Source: Planctomycetota bacterium
Lineage (GTDB): Bacteria; Planctomycetota; Phycisphaerae; Phycisphaerales; Phycisphaeraceae
Assembly (NCBI GenBank): GCA_016350165.1
Contig: CP066225.1
Location: 1,240,001 to 1,304,000 of the forward strand
Length of the DNA stretch: 64,000 nt
Direction: 5' to 3'
Positions within the stretch are counted from its first letter, which is position 1. Every line of letters begins with the position of its first letter. Shown here piece by piece: positions 43,609-54,020 of the stretch. A program made the position numbers and the translations under genes. The notes under the pieces were generated by a model. That model saw nothing but the letters and a program-made list of their open reading frames with translations. It was not told the origin of the DNA and searched no databases.

Positions 43609-46158
43609 TTATTTGAATGTTGATGTGAGAATCTCGCCTTGAGGTGTGATTTGAAGATGTACCATGCCATCACGTGCAGTGATGAAGCGTTGGATGTTGT
43701 GCTGTTGAAGAAGATTCAGCCAAGGGTCTTGCTGCAGTGCTTTATAGCCTGCGGATTGCAGGACAATCTGAGGGGAAGTCATTTGAATGAATTGCGGTGA
43801 TTCCGTAATGAAGCTGCCGTGATGCGGGAGGTCGGTAATGTCGACGTCTAGGTTTTGAGTTGAGGCTTGGAGCATTTGAATTGCTTCGGATTGAATATCG
43901 CCTGACAGGAGCAATGATCGACCTGCAAAGTCAATGCGTAAAACAATGGAAGTATCGTTGTCTGCTTTGGGATGGTAATTAATAGGCGGCCAAAGTATTG
44001 CATAGTTAAATGATTCGGTCTGCCGAGTCATATGCATTGGATTATCTAGCGATAAGGGCTGAATGACATGGCCGATACTATTGAGTTCCTCAACGAGATA
44101 TTTAGTAGAACGATTAAGGTTTAATGTTTGTTCATGCTTTGCTTTTTGAATCAATTGAGGTGGCGCGTAAATTTTTGAAATGTTGATTTGCTGAGCTAAA
44201 TCTATAACGCCTGAGAAATGATCGAGGTCTGAATGCGACACAACCATTGCATCGATTTTCTTTATGTCTAACTGACGAATAGCTGGGATGATCGATTTAT
44301 CTGCGACGTCAAGATAAGCTTGTGAACCGCAATCAAACATGATTACTTGATTTTGGTGTTTTAAAAGATAACACGACCCATTACTGACGGCGAACATATA
44401 TAGGTGAAGATTATTGTCGGTTTTTGCGCTAGTTTTACCGAGAATTGTAGCAGTTGAAGGGCCAATGATTAGCCAACATCCAAGAGTAATGATAACGATG
44501 ACGGCTGGAATGCTTTTGATTTTGAGTTTGCCCGTCATAAAAAGAAGTATGGATAGGCTGGTAATTGCGACCCATATGATTGATGGTTTGTGCGAAAGTT
44601 GGATATGCGAGACGGGAAGATCGTGCGTCCAAAGTATGATATCTTCCAAGAACATGACGATTAATTTCAGAAGTATTGCGAGACAGATTGAGATTGATGG
44701 AAAGATGTAGAAAAAGACTATTTTAAGAAAGCCGATTGCTAATAGAATGGTTAAAAATGGAATTGCGATAATTGAGAGTAAGATTGCAACGGGACTTATC
44801 AGTTCAAAATGCCACGCAACAATTGGTAGTGCTGTCGTAAAAGCAATGATACTAACTGCAAGATAGTCGGCGGTTCTTTTAATGATTATTTGTGCGAGTT
44901 TAGACTTCGTTGATCCCACAGCGTGATTTGGTAGATAGATTCGATTGGATAACTTCGTTGTAAAAATCAGCAGCGTTGCAACGATTGCGAATGACAATTG
45001 AAAGCCGGGAGAGAAAAGATCAGAGGGGTTGTAGGCGAGAGAGAAAATTACAGCGATAGCCCATGCGTTAATTGCACGAATTGGTCGACCTGTGATTTGA
45101 GCAAAGCAAAAACATGTAGCCATGATTGCAGCTCGCACGATTGGCACGCGTAAAGGTAAGATGAATAGATAACACGCGAGAATTATGAGTATAAATATTG
45201 CAACGTGTTTAGGATGTTTGAAAAGGAATAGGCCGATTAACCATGCAAATCCTAATAAAATTGCTAAATGAGCACCACTGATTGAGAGAATATGAGAGAG
45301 GCCGACACGGCGGAATTGTTCGGTTAAGTGAGGATCGGTGTCGCGCCAATCACCGAGTAAGAGAGGCTTGAGAATGCCGAGGATATTTTGGTCATTCTTA
45401 TCAAAACCTGATTCTAACCCACGCATAGACGCTTGAGCTGCACTGTTACGCCATTTTTGCCACAGGTCTACAGATAGTGTTGGATTGTTCGCAATTAACT
45501 CCCAATTCCCGCGTGATTCGACATTTAATGTACCTGCGATATCGCGATTTTCGAGTGCTTCTTTGTAATTAAATTCGCCGGGATTGGAAGGTGGTTGAAA
45601 ACTGCGTAACCAACCAATGATTGATATTTCTGCACCAAAAACGAGACGTGGATCACTTTGTGCGATGCGGACTAAAACTTTGCCTGAAGTGGGCTGCTGT
45701 TTTTGATTAACAAGAATGTGGTTTATTTGAAGTAAGAAAGAAGTTCCGGGCTGTTTGTATGTGAATTGCTTGAACGCACCTTTAGCGGGCTGTGTGACAC
45801 GGGGTTGACTTACGATTCGACCTTGCAAGGTGGCGAGCTGAGATTGAGGTGAGATGTATTGTGTGGTGTGATTGCTGGGCAAATGGTTTGAATAGAGAAG
45901 TGACCAGATGGCTGCAATGCAAATGATAACACTGAGCATGACATAACCGGTGCTGCGGTACATATTATTGAGGTATTGGTATGTGGTAGCGACGGTTGCA
46001 GCGATGCAGAGGAGTAGCCAAGTGAAAAGCGATGTGATTGGTTGGGAGAAAATGATGCCTAGAATGATTGAGAGAGCAACGCATACAACGGGTGTAAGAA
46101 AGCGTGGCTTGGGCTTTGGAGTTTCGGGTTCGTATGGAAATTCATCATAAATAGACAC
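43609..46158 (-). CDS. comEC: ComEC/Rec2-type DNA uptake protein
   Basis: 849 residues with the three-part architecture of full-length ComEC: N-terminal membrane segments and soluble OB-like DUF4131 region (to ~residue 220), the polytopic 'Competence' domain with LSHILSISGAHLAILLGF (residues ~285-305), and a C-terminal metallo-beta-lactamase domain with MVVSHSDLDHFSGV (HxDxDH) and LPHHGS. It forms the channel for single-stranded DNA in natural transformation and the MBL domain may degrade the other strand. No other competence genes are close. The zinc-binding residues look intact, so it is probably active. Confidence 0.95.
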   Translation of the reverse strand: MSIYDEFPYEPETPKPKPRFLTPVVCVALSIILGIIFSQPITSLFTWLLLCIAATVATTYQYLNNMYRSTGYVMLSVIICIAAIWSLLYSNHLPSNHTTQYISPQSQLATLQGRIVSQPRVTQPAKGAFKQFTYKQPGTSFLLQINHILVNQKQQPTSGKVLVRIAQSDPRLVFGAEISIIGWLRSFQPPSNPGEFNYKEALENRDIAGTLNVESRGNWELIANNPTLSVDLWQKWRNSAAQASMRGLESGFDKNDQNILGILKPLLLGDWRDTDPHLTEQFRRVGLSHILSISGAHLAILLGFAWLIGLFLFKHPKHVAIFILIILACYLFILPLRVPIVRAAIMATCFCFAQITGRPIRAINAWAIAVIFSLAYNPSDLFSPGFQLSFAIVATLLIFTTKLSNRIYLPNHAVGSTKSKLAQIIIKRTADYLAVSIIAFTTALPIVAWHFELISPVAILLSIIAIPFLTILLAIGFLKIVFFYIFPSISICLAILLKLIVMFLEDIILWTHDLPVSHIQLSHKPSIIWVAITSLSILLFMTGKLKIKSIPAVIVIITLGCWLIIGPSTATILGKTSAKTDNNLHLYMFAVSNGSCYLLKHQNQVIMFDCGSQAYLDVADKSIIPAIRQLDIKKIDAMVVSHSDLDHFSGVIDLAQQINISKIYAPPQLIQKAKHEQTLNLNRSTKYLVEELNSIGHVIQPLSLDNPMHMTRQTESFNYAILWPPINYHPKADNDTSIVLRIDFAGRSLLLSGDIQSEAIQMLQASTQNLDVDITDLPHHGSFITESPQFIQMTSPQIVLQSAGYKALQQDPWLNLLQQHNIQRFITARDGMVHLQITPQGEILTSTFK

Positions 46159-46213
46159 AGCAATAGTTTAATTCATTAAGAAGTATTGCGGACTATGTAA
46201 TAGAGAAAAGATG

Positions 46214-48523
46214 CTAATTTATTGATTCGTCACTAACGATTAAGTTTGCGATACCTTCTGGGATTACAGGCATCACATTGCGCTGTTTTTTTGTGTTGTC
46301 GTCGTTGGCTGAGAAGCGGACTGATCGTTCGATGGTGAGAAGCAGGTTGCACCATAGTTTTCTTGCGTCGTCGATTTCGTAGCCATTGATGCCCCAGTGC
46401 CTGACGCCGAGCGCGCCGAGGGTCATGTCTTCGTGTGAAAAGATGATGGCTGGCCTGTCTTGATAGTAGATAGCGGCAAGGCGTGGCTTGTCACGCAAAT
46501 TCATGTTGGCCATGCTAAAGTGGCGGTATACGGAGTGCGTCATGTTGAAGCCGTTGTTGATGGTGCCGTTGATAATTGGGCTGGATTCAGGCAAACGCAT
46601 GATGGGTAACTGAAGGTATAGCGAGAGTTGATCTTGAGCTTGGATTGAGAAGTCACCTCTTCCACCGATTGTTTCGACGAGCATGGTGCCGCCGGCTTCG
46701 ATGAATTTTTTGATTGAAGCGAGTTCATCGGAAGCAAATGTTACGGCATTGCTGCCTGAGAGATGAACAAGTGCGTTGGGGATTTCTTCGATTTGATTGA
46801 GTTTTTTGTTTGCGCGGACAACGTTGATATCAGCTCGATTGTGCATGATGCTGCCAATGGCGTGGAGCCACATAGGTTCCTGGCCCCAATTGCCTTTATA
46901 GCTTGCACGTATAACCATTACTTCGCGAGTTGAATCACCTCGCTTGCGAGGGACCAGTGGTGTGGAGAAGCGATTTTCTAAACGCCCACGATCGGTGACC
47001 ATGGCGTAAAGATTAAGCATGAGTAAATCAGGTTTGTATGAAGTGCTAGTTTGGCCACGCTGAAGCATGAGCCCCCAGTCATGAGGCAGCAGGATTGCGA
47101 TGTCGCGAACACCGTTAGTGAGGACTTTGATTTTGTGTTTCTTTGGCATTTTCACCAAATGCAATAGACTGCGCATTGGGTGAGTACTGTCCATGTCATA
47201 CCATTTTGCACGTGGGAACATTTTGTGAAGTTCATCACGCATGGAAATCAGGAAGTCTCTGTTGTTGGATTCAGGATTGACAACGAGCATGCCGCCGACT
47301 TGGAGATAGACCTGCAGGTTCTTGAATTCGTCTTCGGTAAGCTTCACTTCTTCACGAGCGCTGATCCATGCGATGGGTGCGTTAAGCCAATAGTATGGAT
47401 CTGAAGCAATGTTGACGACTTGCCAATTCTGCTCCTGCTCTCGTCTGGAACTGAGTCTTCTTGTAAGAAGATTGATGTCGTTGGGTCGGTTATTCCACTC
47501 CATGGTGTCGATTTGGATTTTGTTCATCCAAACAGGCACACGGCCACGTGAAAGAAAAAGTAAAGCGAAGGATGTGTTAACAACAGTACCGCCGTTAAGT
47601 GAGCCACCGTTGTTTACAGCGCCGATACTGCTCGTGCGTTTAAGGATGTGCTCGGCCCCTGCTTCGAACCAATCACGCCCGCCGAACATTTTGATACCAC
47701 AGGCCATGGCGACTCGTTCGACACTGTAGAGGTCGTACATTTTACTACCACCGACAAGGCCGCTTTTGTTTCGTGCTTTAACATCGAGCCAAGTAATGCC
47801 ACGCAGGATTGCGTCTCGCAGTTCCTCATCAACAACATCGTTATTCTTATGCAAACGTTCTTGTGCGACGAGGAGAGAAGTCAGACCCGCTGCGGTCATA
47901 GATTCGGTGGAGGAGCCAGTTGCATTGTATGGCCATCCGCCATCTCTATTCTGAGTGCTTTCAAAATGGTTGATGACGTTTTGCCACATGTTTGGTGCAG
48001 GAGTACCGCCACGTTTTGAATATTCCCAAAGGCCTAAAATGCCATACTGTGTGTTGGAGTGATCAAAGCCATTACGCCCTTTGTGGTAACCGAATCGCCC
48101 CGCGTTTTGAATGCCGATTAATGCGTTAGCATCATGTGTGAGTTTGCCTGCATATGCTCCGGGCATGGCAGCAAGACAGTGAGCACGGAGTGAGAGGGAG
48201 TAGGTTCGGTCCATATCGACGTTAAGCAGATAATCAAGAGCACGCTCTAAGCGAGGGTCTTGCGGGCTGATGCCGCTGGTAAGGAGAGCGTATGTAACGA
48301 TTGCGGTTTCACCACCGGGGTATTCGCCGCTGTGACGACCTTCCCATGTTCCTTTGTCGTTTTGCTGCTTAAAGAGAAATTCCTGAATCTGAGCGATCGC
48401 TTGTTGAACCTGCTCGTCAGAAATAGCTGCATTTACGTGGGTTGAGATAAGAAAGGATGAAACCAAGAAGACGGCCACCATACTAAAGAGGCGCGTTCTT
48501 ATTTGGATGAACAACTCAAACAT
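46214..48523 (-). CDS. DUF4159 protein with terpene-cyclase-like repeats
   Basis: 769 residues from the ATG at 48523. Signal peptide (MVAVFLVSSFLISTHVNA within the first 35). Residues ~40-330 contain alpha-toroid repeats like the prenyltransferase/squalene cyclase fold: NDKGTWEGRHSGEYPGGETAIVTYALL, FGYHKGRNGFDHSNTQYGILGLWE, and NRDGGWPYNATGSSTESMTAAGLTSLL, without the DxDD motif of active cyclases. The C-terminal half is DUF4159, with LLLHL-type strands and GGTMLVETIGGRGDF. This pairing is widespread in planctomycetes, often near MoxR/BatA-like loci, none of which are here. Function unknown; possibly a secreted scaffold. Start uncertain: the ATG at 48481 (MVAVFLVSS) is also possible. Confidence 0.82.
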   Translation of the reverse strand: MFELFIQIRTRLFSMVAVFLVSSFLISTHVNAAISDEQVQQAIAQIQEFLFKQQNDKGTWEGRHSGEYPGGETAIVTYALLTSGISPQDPRLERALDYLLNVDMDRTYSLSLRAHCLAAMPGAYAGKLTHDANALIGIQNAGRFGYHKGRNGFDHSNTQYGILGLWEYSKRGGTPAPNMWQNVINHFESTQNRDGGWPYNATGSSTESMTAAGLTSLLVAQERLHKNNDVVDEELRDAILRGITWLDVKARNKSGLVGGSKMYDLYSVERVAMACGIKMFGGRDWFEAGAEHILKRTSSIGAVNNGGSLNGGTVVNTSFALLFLSRGRVPVWMNKIQIDTMEWNNRPNDINLLTRRLSSRREQEQNWQVVNIASDPYYWLNAPIAWISAREEVKLTEDEFKNLQVYLQVGGMLVVNPESNNRDFLISMRDELHKMFPRAKWYDMDSTHPMRSLLHLVKMPKKHKIKVLTNGVRDIAILLPHDWGLMLQRGQTSTSYKPDLLMLNLYAMVTDRGRLENRFSTPLVPRKRGDSTREVMVIRASYKGNWGQEPMWLHAIGSIMHNRADINVVRANKKLNQIEEIPNALVHLSGSNAVTFASDELASIKKFIEAGGTMLVETIGGRGDFSIQAQDQLSLYLQLPIMRLPESSPIINGTINNGFNMTHSVYRHFSMANMNLRDKPRLAAIYYQDRPAIIFSHEDMTLGALGVRHWGINGYEIDDARKLWCNLLLTIERSVRFSANDDNTKKQRNVMPVIPEGIANLIVSDESIN

Positions 48524-48688
48524 AAGCCACTCACTCGGAAGGCACGTATATCGACGTGCAGTGATACTGAATTCTTTCGCTGTATGCACTCATGGGGATA
48601 CTGGACCATCGTTCTTGCGAACGAACACATGAGGATACCTAAGTACTATCGTACTGACGTAGTGCTCGAGAAGGAATTGCAACATAAA

Positions 48689-48716
48689 AAAAATCCGCAT
48701 GATTATGCGGATTTTT
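48689..48716 (-). terminator. Terminator of the kinase gene
   Basis: Stem AAAAATCCGCAT/ATGCGGATTTTT with GATT loop; on the minus strand eight T follow. It lies 19 bp past the kinase stop and so isolates the kinase from the DUF4159 gene downstream. Confidence 0.9.
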
Positions 48717-48734
48717 GTCGTTCAGTTTGTTTAT

Positions 48735-49670
48735 TCAGCTCGCGTCACGCTGTCTCGCATCGTTGGATTGCGAATCTGTGTCGCCGAGATCAATATCCAT
48801 TGCGGTATCATCCATGTCTGGCTCTTTAGCAGCAGCTTGTGGATTATCGCGGCGTGCGATTTGTGCTGCGGCAATGTCCATGCGGTCAATGATTTGCTGC
48901 ATTGTGGTTGGACGGTTTTTTGGATGACGCTCGACACAATCCATCACGAGACTTGAAAGCGCTGGCGGGACGTCTTCATTGAGCTCCATCGGAGGCACAC
49001 AACGGTCATCGGTACGAAGATCGACACCTGCTTTGCCCTTAGGAATCATGGTTGGAACGTGGCGTTTTGTGATAAGCCAATACATGGTTGCGCCAAGGTT
49101 GAACACGTCAGTTTGCGGCGTGATATTGCGACGCATGACTTGTTCAGGTGCGATGTAGTCTGGAGTACCCTGAATACGTTCTTTAACGGCCCCATTTTGA
49201 CAGCTTTGGCCGAAGTCGATGACTTTGACCTGGCCGGAGGTGGTGACCATAACGTTATTGGGTTTCATATCTGCGTGCACGATATTTTCGGTGTGCATGA
49301 CGCCGAGTCCAGTGGCGACATGCTTGCAGATATGCAAAAGTTCGAGAAGGCCTGAAGGCTCGTATTGCTCGAGCGTCTGCCCATCGACCATTTCCATCAA
49401 GACATACACTTCGCTTGTGCGAAGGAAGGAGCGCTGACGATATAGTTTGAGACTCTTGCGCAAAATGGGGTTATTAAAACGTGAAGCGACTTCGTGCTCA
49501 GAGACCGCTTGGTCAATGAACCGCTGATCGCTAGAACTTGATCTAACGACACGCTTTAGCGCAAAAATCTGGCGGCTTTTCTTGTCACGCACAGCATAGA
49601 TGGTACTACGGGCGCCATGCCCGAGTGTTGCGATGACTTCGAAGCCGAGAATTTCATGAAACTCAGCCAT
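48735..49670 (-). CDS. Serine/threonine protein kinase
   Basis: 311 residues, a compact Hanks-type kinase domain nearly filling the protein. Gly-rich loop LGHGARSTIYAV, ATP-binding Lys in FALKRVVR, catalytic HADMKPNNVMV, metal-binding DFGQS, activation segment GTPDYIAPEQV. The HRD Arg is replaced by Ala (HAD), a class of kinases not regulated by activation-loop phosphorylation. Lacks a transmembrane helix or sensor domain; the last ~45 residues are acidic. ATG at 49670 (MAEFHEILGF) is preferred over an upstream in-frame ATG because the domain begins there. Monocistronic. Confidence 0.93.
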   Translation of the reverse strand: MAEFHEILGFEVIATLGHGARSTIYAVRDKKSRQIFALKRVVRSSSSDQRFIDQAVSEHEVASRFNNPILRKSLKLYRQRSFLRTSEVYVLMEMVDGQTLEQYEPSGLLELLHICKHVATGLGVMHTENIVHADMKPNNVMVTTSGQVKVIDFGQSCQNGAVKERIQGTPDYIAPEQVMRRNITPQTDVFNLGATMYWLITKRHVPTMIPKGKAGVDLRTDDRCVPPMELNEDVPPALSSLVMDCVERHPKNRPTTMQQIIDRMDIAAAQIARRDNPQAAAKEPDMDDTAMDIDLGDTDSQSNDARQRDAS

Positions 49671-50277
49671 AAGCAGGCAGTGTGGGCTCACAATCGGTGA
49701 AAAACATCGAAAATGAGAGCACAAATTCCTAACAACTTGCTAACGGAATGATAATGGTATAACGAATACACAACAATAGCGATGTTTCGCCTGTAGCACA
49801 ACATCACTCAATTGGAGGATCGTCTCATAACGGTCATAACTTGACCAATAATGCGAATTTAGCCATGAATAACATGCGAAAAACTCGACATAGAGCTGAT
49901 ACCTGCCATTGACCTTGCAAAAGGTCTAATTCACACACGGTATTACCCAATCTAGATTGCCATCATGACTATATCTGGTCACGAGACAAATTTCCTGCTC
50001 TTACCCATGTCCCCTTCCCTACTGACACAGGACATGACACATTGTAAACAAATCCGGCAACAACTCCGAACGAATTCACATATCTGTGGAAAATAATTTG
50101 GGCAATTCAGACAGAAAACGAGCTATCTGTAATGAAAGGACGAATCCCACTCCCAACTGATGGCAACACCGGCGTAAATCTATCAGTTATGACTAATTGT
50201 AAAACAAAATCGCTGCAACTTCGATACGAATTATCAGCATTCTCCGATAATTCCATTCTCAACAATGCGCAAAAGAA
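49671..50277. other. Intergenic, no gene seen
   Basis: About 600 bases of mixed composition between two minus-strand genes, with no plausible gene on either strand. The right end holds the terminator of the amidase-like gene; the left end should contain the kinase promoter. Confidence 0.45.
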
Positions 50278-50298
50278 AACCTCGCATCATACGAGGTT
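50278..50298 (-). terminator. Terminator of amidase-like gene
   Basis: Stem AACCTCG/CGAGGTT with a 7-nt loop; on the minus strand followed by TTTTC. Confidence 0.75.
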
Positions 50299-50325
50299 GA
50301 TAATTCTTCATTAATTGACTGCGAT

Positions 50326-51000
50326 TCACTCAGTTGAAGCTTGCGTGTTAATACGAAGCAGTTGCTGACGGAAGCGGGCTTCCTGGAAGCGAGGTGTGAT
50401 ACCTTGACGACCGCTGCCAACTTGGACATAAACTTCAGTCGCAGGAATCGAATACCGTTCTTGAAGCTGCTTAACGAGCCAAACGAGCTCATCCATCTGC
50501 TTACCAGTCATTGATTTACGATCGAGATCGCCAACGACTGCGATTCCGATGCCGTTGTTATTGAACCAACGAATTCTTTGCAGTTCTGCATCATCCTCTG
50601 CAGCGAGTTCATCAAGAAAAGCTCCTGATTCCTGACGCTGCCAGCGGTAACCGATTTCAATGAGACCATCCTGCTTTTCGGTACCATTATTGATGACGAA
50701 GTGATGAGCCAAGCCATCCTTACCCACGCTTGCATGAATATTGTTGAGTGAGTCAGCGGAACCATATGACATGCCGGTATCGTGAATGACAATTGATTGC
50801 CACCCATGATCAGCTTGACTAGCAAAAAGGCGTTCTTCAGGCTGCACATCAATTTCAGCAGACATAAGGGTGAGGCCGCTGAGTGGAGCGGAAGGTTTTG
50901 GCTCCAGCAACAGCAATAACCCACTGATCAAGGTCATTCCAATGATCAGAGAGGTCAAAACGGTCAGAGTTCTTTTGTCAGGTACGATCAACCTGATCAC
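50326..51000 (-). CDS. Peptidoglycan amidase/PGRP-like membrane-anchored protein
   Basis: 224 residues with an N-terminal helix (VLTSLIIGMTLISGLLLLLE) that anchors it to the membrane or acts as a signal. The rest follows the Amidase_2/PGRP layout: WQSIVIHDTG (first zinc His), LAHHFVINNG (HHF block), GIGIAVVGDLDRKSMTGKQMDELVWLVKQL and RYSIP. The last zinc ligand normally found in an H-x-D...T-x-CPG segment is not evident: the chain reads VYVQVGSGRQGITPRF. It may thus bind rather than cleave peptidoglycan, or use another ligand. Monocistronic. Confidence 0.8.
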   Translation of the reverse strand: MIRLIVPDKRTLTVLTSLIIGMTLISGLLLLLEPKPSAPLSGLTLMSAEIDVQPEERLFASQADHGWQSIVIHDTGMSYGSADSLNNIHASVGKDGLAHHFVINNGTEKQDGLIEIGYRWQRQESGAFLDELAAEDDAELQRIRWFNNNGIGIAVVGDLDRKSMTGKQMDELVWLVKQLQERYSIPATEVYVQVGSGRQGITPRFQEARFRQQLLRINTQASTE

Positions 51001-51288
51001 CCCAGTTTGCGAGAGTTAAAAGTTACATATCACAGCAATCTGTAATCGACCATGATGATTTATCGGCCAATTAAAGGAGTGACTTTGATAAAACTAAACA
51101 AGGACTGATAAAAAACTGTGAATCAGGGCTGACCAACACATCTTATCACGACTTGAGATATGTCTTTCTCTTGCGAACTCGGAGCTAGCCGAGGCTGCAT
51201 CCGCCTCCCAAGTATTCATCCCTGAACAAATTTTGGTTACATCCTTGTGTTCGAAGCAATTGCTTCAAATCATTGCCACATGCTCAGA

Positions 51289-51522
51289 TCAATTTGATTC
51301 GTCTAATGGTGCAAGTCTTTGACGAAGATTACGTTCAAATTTACCCGGTTGAGTTGGGTCTTGCTGTTCGTAACCTCCTGTATCCTTGCCTCTTAGCTGC
51401 GAATAGCGTTGATACGGAGAACGTGTTGCAGTCTTTGGAAATAATGGATCCCGGCAACCTCCCAATATGAGACTGAAGACCGCAACAACACAAATACCAA
51501 AGCTCACAAATCGTTTGAGCAT
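51289..51522 (-). CDS. Small lipoprotein
   Basis: 77 residues. Lipobox LILGGC with the modified Cys at residue 23, after a short basic start (MLKRF). The mature 55 residues are CRDPLFPKTATRSPYQRYSQLRG...PTQPGKFERNLRQRLAPLDESN. A small lipoprotein of this layout (C-x-x-PLF, RSP-x-x-RY, closing RLxP) seems to be common in Phycisphaerae; that is from memory. No function known. It lies alone, 288 bp upstream of the amidase-like gene in the same direction. Confidence 0.75.
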   Translation of the reverse strand: MLKRFVSFGICVVAVFSLILGGCRDPLFPKTATRSPYQRYSQLRGKDTGGYEQQDPTQPGKFERNLRQRLAPLDESN

Positions 51523-51942
51523 GAATTGATTTTATCGTTATTCGTCGACCCTAACAAGCTGTTTTAGCTATCCACATCGTATTGAAAATACTCAATTTAC
51601 AAACACTTAGGCGAAACATCTTATTGGAATTTCTACATCCGTTTTTTACCCCTTGTTATCTGGTCCCAGAAAAAGATGAAGGTCCGAAAACAATCAAAGC
51701 CCGAGACAAAGGCGATAATCTGGAAATGATTTCATCATAAATCACTGTTTATTAAGACCAAGATTAAAGAAGCCATTATTGAAAGACGAAATCCGGAATA
51801 TCAGGCATACCCCCTATGCGAATAGGGTTACCAGAAATTTCATCACGCTAATACAGGAGCTGATGAAGACGGGGCAGAGATTTACTCTTTTCACCAATAT
51901 GTCAACGAGCTATCACCTCAGACATATACCCCGGAGGTCGTG
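51523..51942. other. Intergenic, divergent promoter region
   Basis: 420 bases between the lipoprotein gene (-) and the chemoreceptor gene (+), with no gene seen. The last bases carry a strong CCGGAGG ribosome site for the chemoreceptor. Confidence 0.45.
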
Positions 51943-53976
51943 ATGAAATTCAAATCCATCCGCAATCGTATTTTATTCTGGTCTGGTATTTCACTTGTGA
52001 CTGCACTAGTGGTTCTGACCTACATCAGCACAAGTAGTATCAGCAAACAAGCACACGAAGCAGCTCGCCAGCAAGCAATGAGCAACGCTAATCAAATTGC
52101 TGGCACAATTCGAGCTGAAATTGAAGTCGGACTCGATGCTGCACGTACTTTAGCACACTCTTTTCAAGCAAAAAAAGATGCGAGCTATCCAGTTGCGATC
52201 GATCGAAAACAAGCAAACAGCATGATGAGACAGATATTGCAAAACAACAACTCATTCCTAGGCGTCTGGACTTGCTGGGAACCTGACGCATTTGATAGTT
52301 GTGATTCTGATCATGTGTCTATTGACATTAATCACGATCAATCTGGCCGATTTATACCATATTGGTATCGAAGTAATGGTGCGATTAATGCCGAGCCGCT
52401 CGCTAATTACGATGTACCTGGTGATGGTGACTATTATCTGGTGCCTAAAAATCGTGGTAAGGAAACTATTGTCGAGCCATACTTCTATAAAATCAATGGT
52501 GTCGATACTCTGATCACCACACTATCAGTACCTATACAAAATGGCACTGGGTTTCATGGCGTAAGTGGTATTGATGTTTCTCTTGCATTTCTACAATCTC
52601 TTGCTGATGAATGTGAAAGTTTTGATGGTCATGGCATTGTCACCATCATTAGTAATGGCGGCATCGTTGCGGCATCATCTAAAAACGCAAAAGCTGCGAC
52701 AAAACCTGCTGATGAATTGCTAACACATTTCTCCGAAGTACAAAGCAGTCTTCTTAAAAATAAGATTAAAGACAAGTGGAGCGAAGATGCTTTAACAATC
52801 TATACACCCATAAAAATTGGGTATACCGAACAACCTTGGTTTATTGCAATTACCGTACCAAAAGCGATTATCAATGCACCAGCTAAAGCAGCAATGTGGC
52901 AGCAAATTTTAATTGCTACAGTTTGCACACTCGCAGCTCTAATCATCCTTGGAATTATTGCGACAAAAACAGCGAAGCCAGTCCAGAATGTTGTTGATAA
53001 TCTAAATGATATCTCGCAAGGCGAAGGCGATCTTACACGTCGCTTGAATGTTAACAGTGAAGATGAATTGGGTAAGTTGGCAACCGCATTCAATATATTT
53101 GTAGAAAAAATACACGACACAATTCTTGAAGTCGCAATTTCAACTGGCGATGTAGCAAGTGCTGCAACACAAATTGCTGCTTCAAACGAAGAGATTTCTG
53201 CAGGTATGGGGGAGCAATCCACACAAATCTCCGAGATATCCTCTGCTGTCGAAGAATTGTCATCATCGGTGAATGAAGTTGCCCAAAAGAGTATTCATGC
53301 AACAGCGATGGCTGACCAATCAAGAGAAATCGCGCAGACAGGTGGCGAAATAGTCAACACGACTATTGAAGGCATGAACACGATAAGCCAAACAGTTGAT
53401 TCTGGTGCTGAATCTGTCAGCCAACTGGGCAAGCGTGGTGAACAAATCGGCGAAATCATTGATGTAATTAACGATATAGCTGACCAAACAAATTTACTTG
53501 CTTTGAATGCTGCGATTGAAGCTGCGAGAGCAGGTGAACATGGGCGTGGCTTTGCAGTTGTTGCAGATGAAGTCCGTAAACTTGCAGACAGAACGACACA
53601 AGCAACTGATGAAATATCTGATTCTATTAGCGCGATACAAACTGAAACAACGCAAGCAGTAGAACGTATGTCTGCAAGCACAGAACAAGTAGAAAGTGGC
53701 GTTGATTCAGCAAAGCAAGCTGGCCAAAGCTTAAATAGTATCGTTTCGAATGTGCAGGAAGTGGCCAGCACTATTCAAGATATCGCTGCGGCAGCGGAAC
53801 AGCAATCCAGTGCATCAACACAAATTTCCGCGAACATCCAATCTATTGCTGCAGTCACTTCGCAAACACGTGAGGGCACAGCACAAGCAGCGCAAGCTGC
53901 AGGACAATTATCTGAAAAAACTGAACAACTTCAGCAGCTAGTTGGGCAATTCAAATTAAATGAACAAGCTGCGTAA
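51943..53976 (+). CDS. Methyl-accepting chemotaxis protein with Cache sensor
   Basis: 677 residues. Helix near 8-30, then a ~280-residue extracytoplasmic dCache-type domain ([41 protein letters not shown]...GVSGIDVSL, the common ligand-pocket pattern), second helix near 315-335, HAMP region, and a long signalling coiled coil with the hairpin tip [47 protein letters not shown]. It controls CheA kinase in response to small molecules, likely amino or organic acids by domain type. ATG at 51943 is 5 nt after GGAGG. No che genes are adjacent. Followed after 44 bp by a porin-like gene, and a decayed copy of its 3' end lies at 55175-55400. Confidence 0.95.
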   Translation: MKFKSIRNRILFWSGISLVTALVVLTYISTSSISKQAHEAARQQAMSNANQIAGTIRAEIEVGLDAARTLAHSFQAKKDASYPVAIDRKQANSMMRQILQNNNSFLGVWTCWEPDAFDSCDSDHVSIDINHDQSGRFIPYWYRSNGAINAEPLANYDVPGDGDYYLVPKNRGKETIVEPYFYKINGVDTLITTLSVPIQNGTGFHGVSGIDVSLAFLQSLADECESFDGHGIVTIISNGGIVAASSKNAKAATKPADELLTHFSEVQSSLLKNKIKDKWSEDALTIYTPIKIGYTEQPWFIAITVPKAIINAPAKAAMWQQILIATVCTLAALIILGIIATKTAKPVQNVVDNLNDISQGEGDLTRRLNVNSEDELGKLATAFNIFVEKIHDTILEVAISTGDVASAATQIAASNEEISAGMGEQSTQISEISSAVEELSSSVNEVAQKSIHATAMADQSREIAQTGGEIVNTTIEGMNTISQTVDSGAESVSQLGKRGEQIGEIIDVINDIADQTNLLALNAAIEAARAGEHGRGFAVVADEVRKLADRTTQATDEISDSISAIQTETTQAVERMSASTEQVESGVDSAKQAGQSLNSIVSNVQEVASTIQDIAAAAEQQSSASTQISANIQSIAAVTSQTREGTAQAAQAAGQLSEKTEQLQQLVGQFKLNEQAA

Positions 53977-54020
53977 TGTCACTAACCTTATATTAGAAAA
54001 TAGATTCAGGAATCAATAAC

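Noticed and set aside
50132-50314. 60-codon plus-strand frame between kinase and amidase-like genes
   Set aside because: Overlaps a terminator, biased composition absent, no ribosome site.
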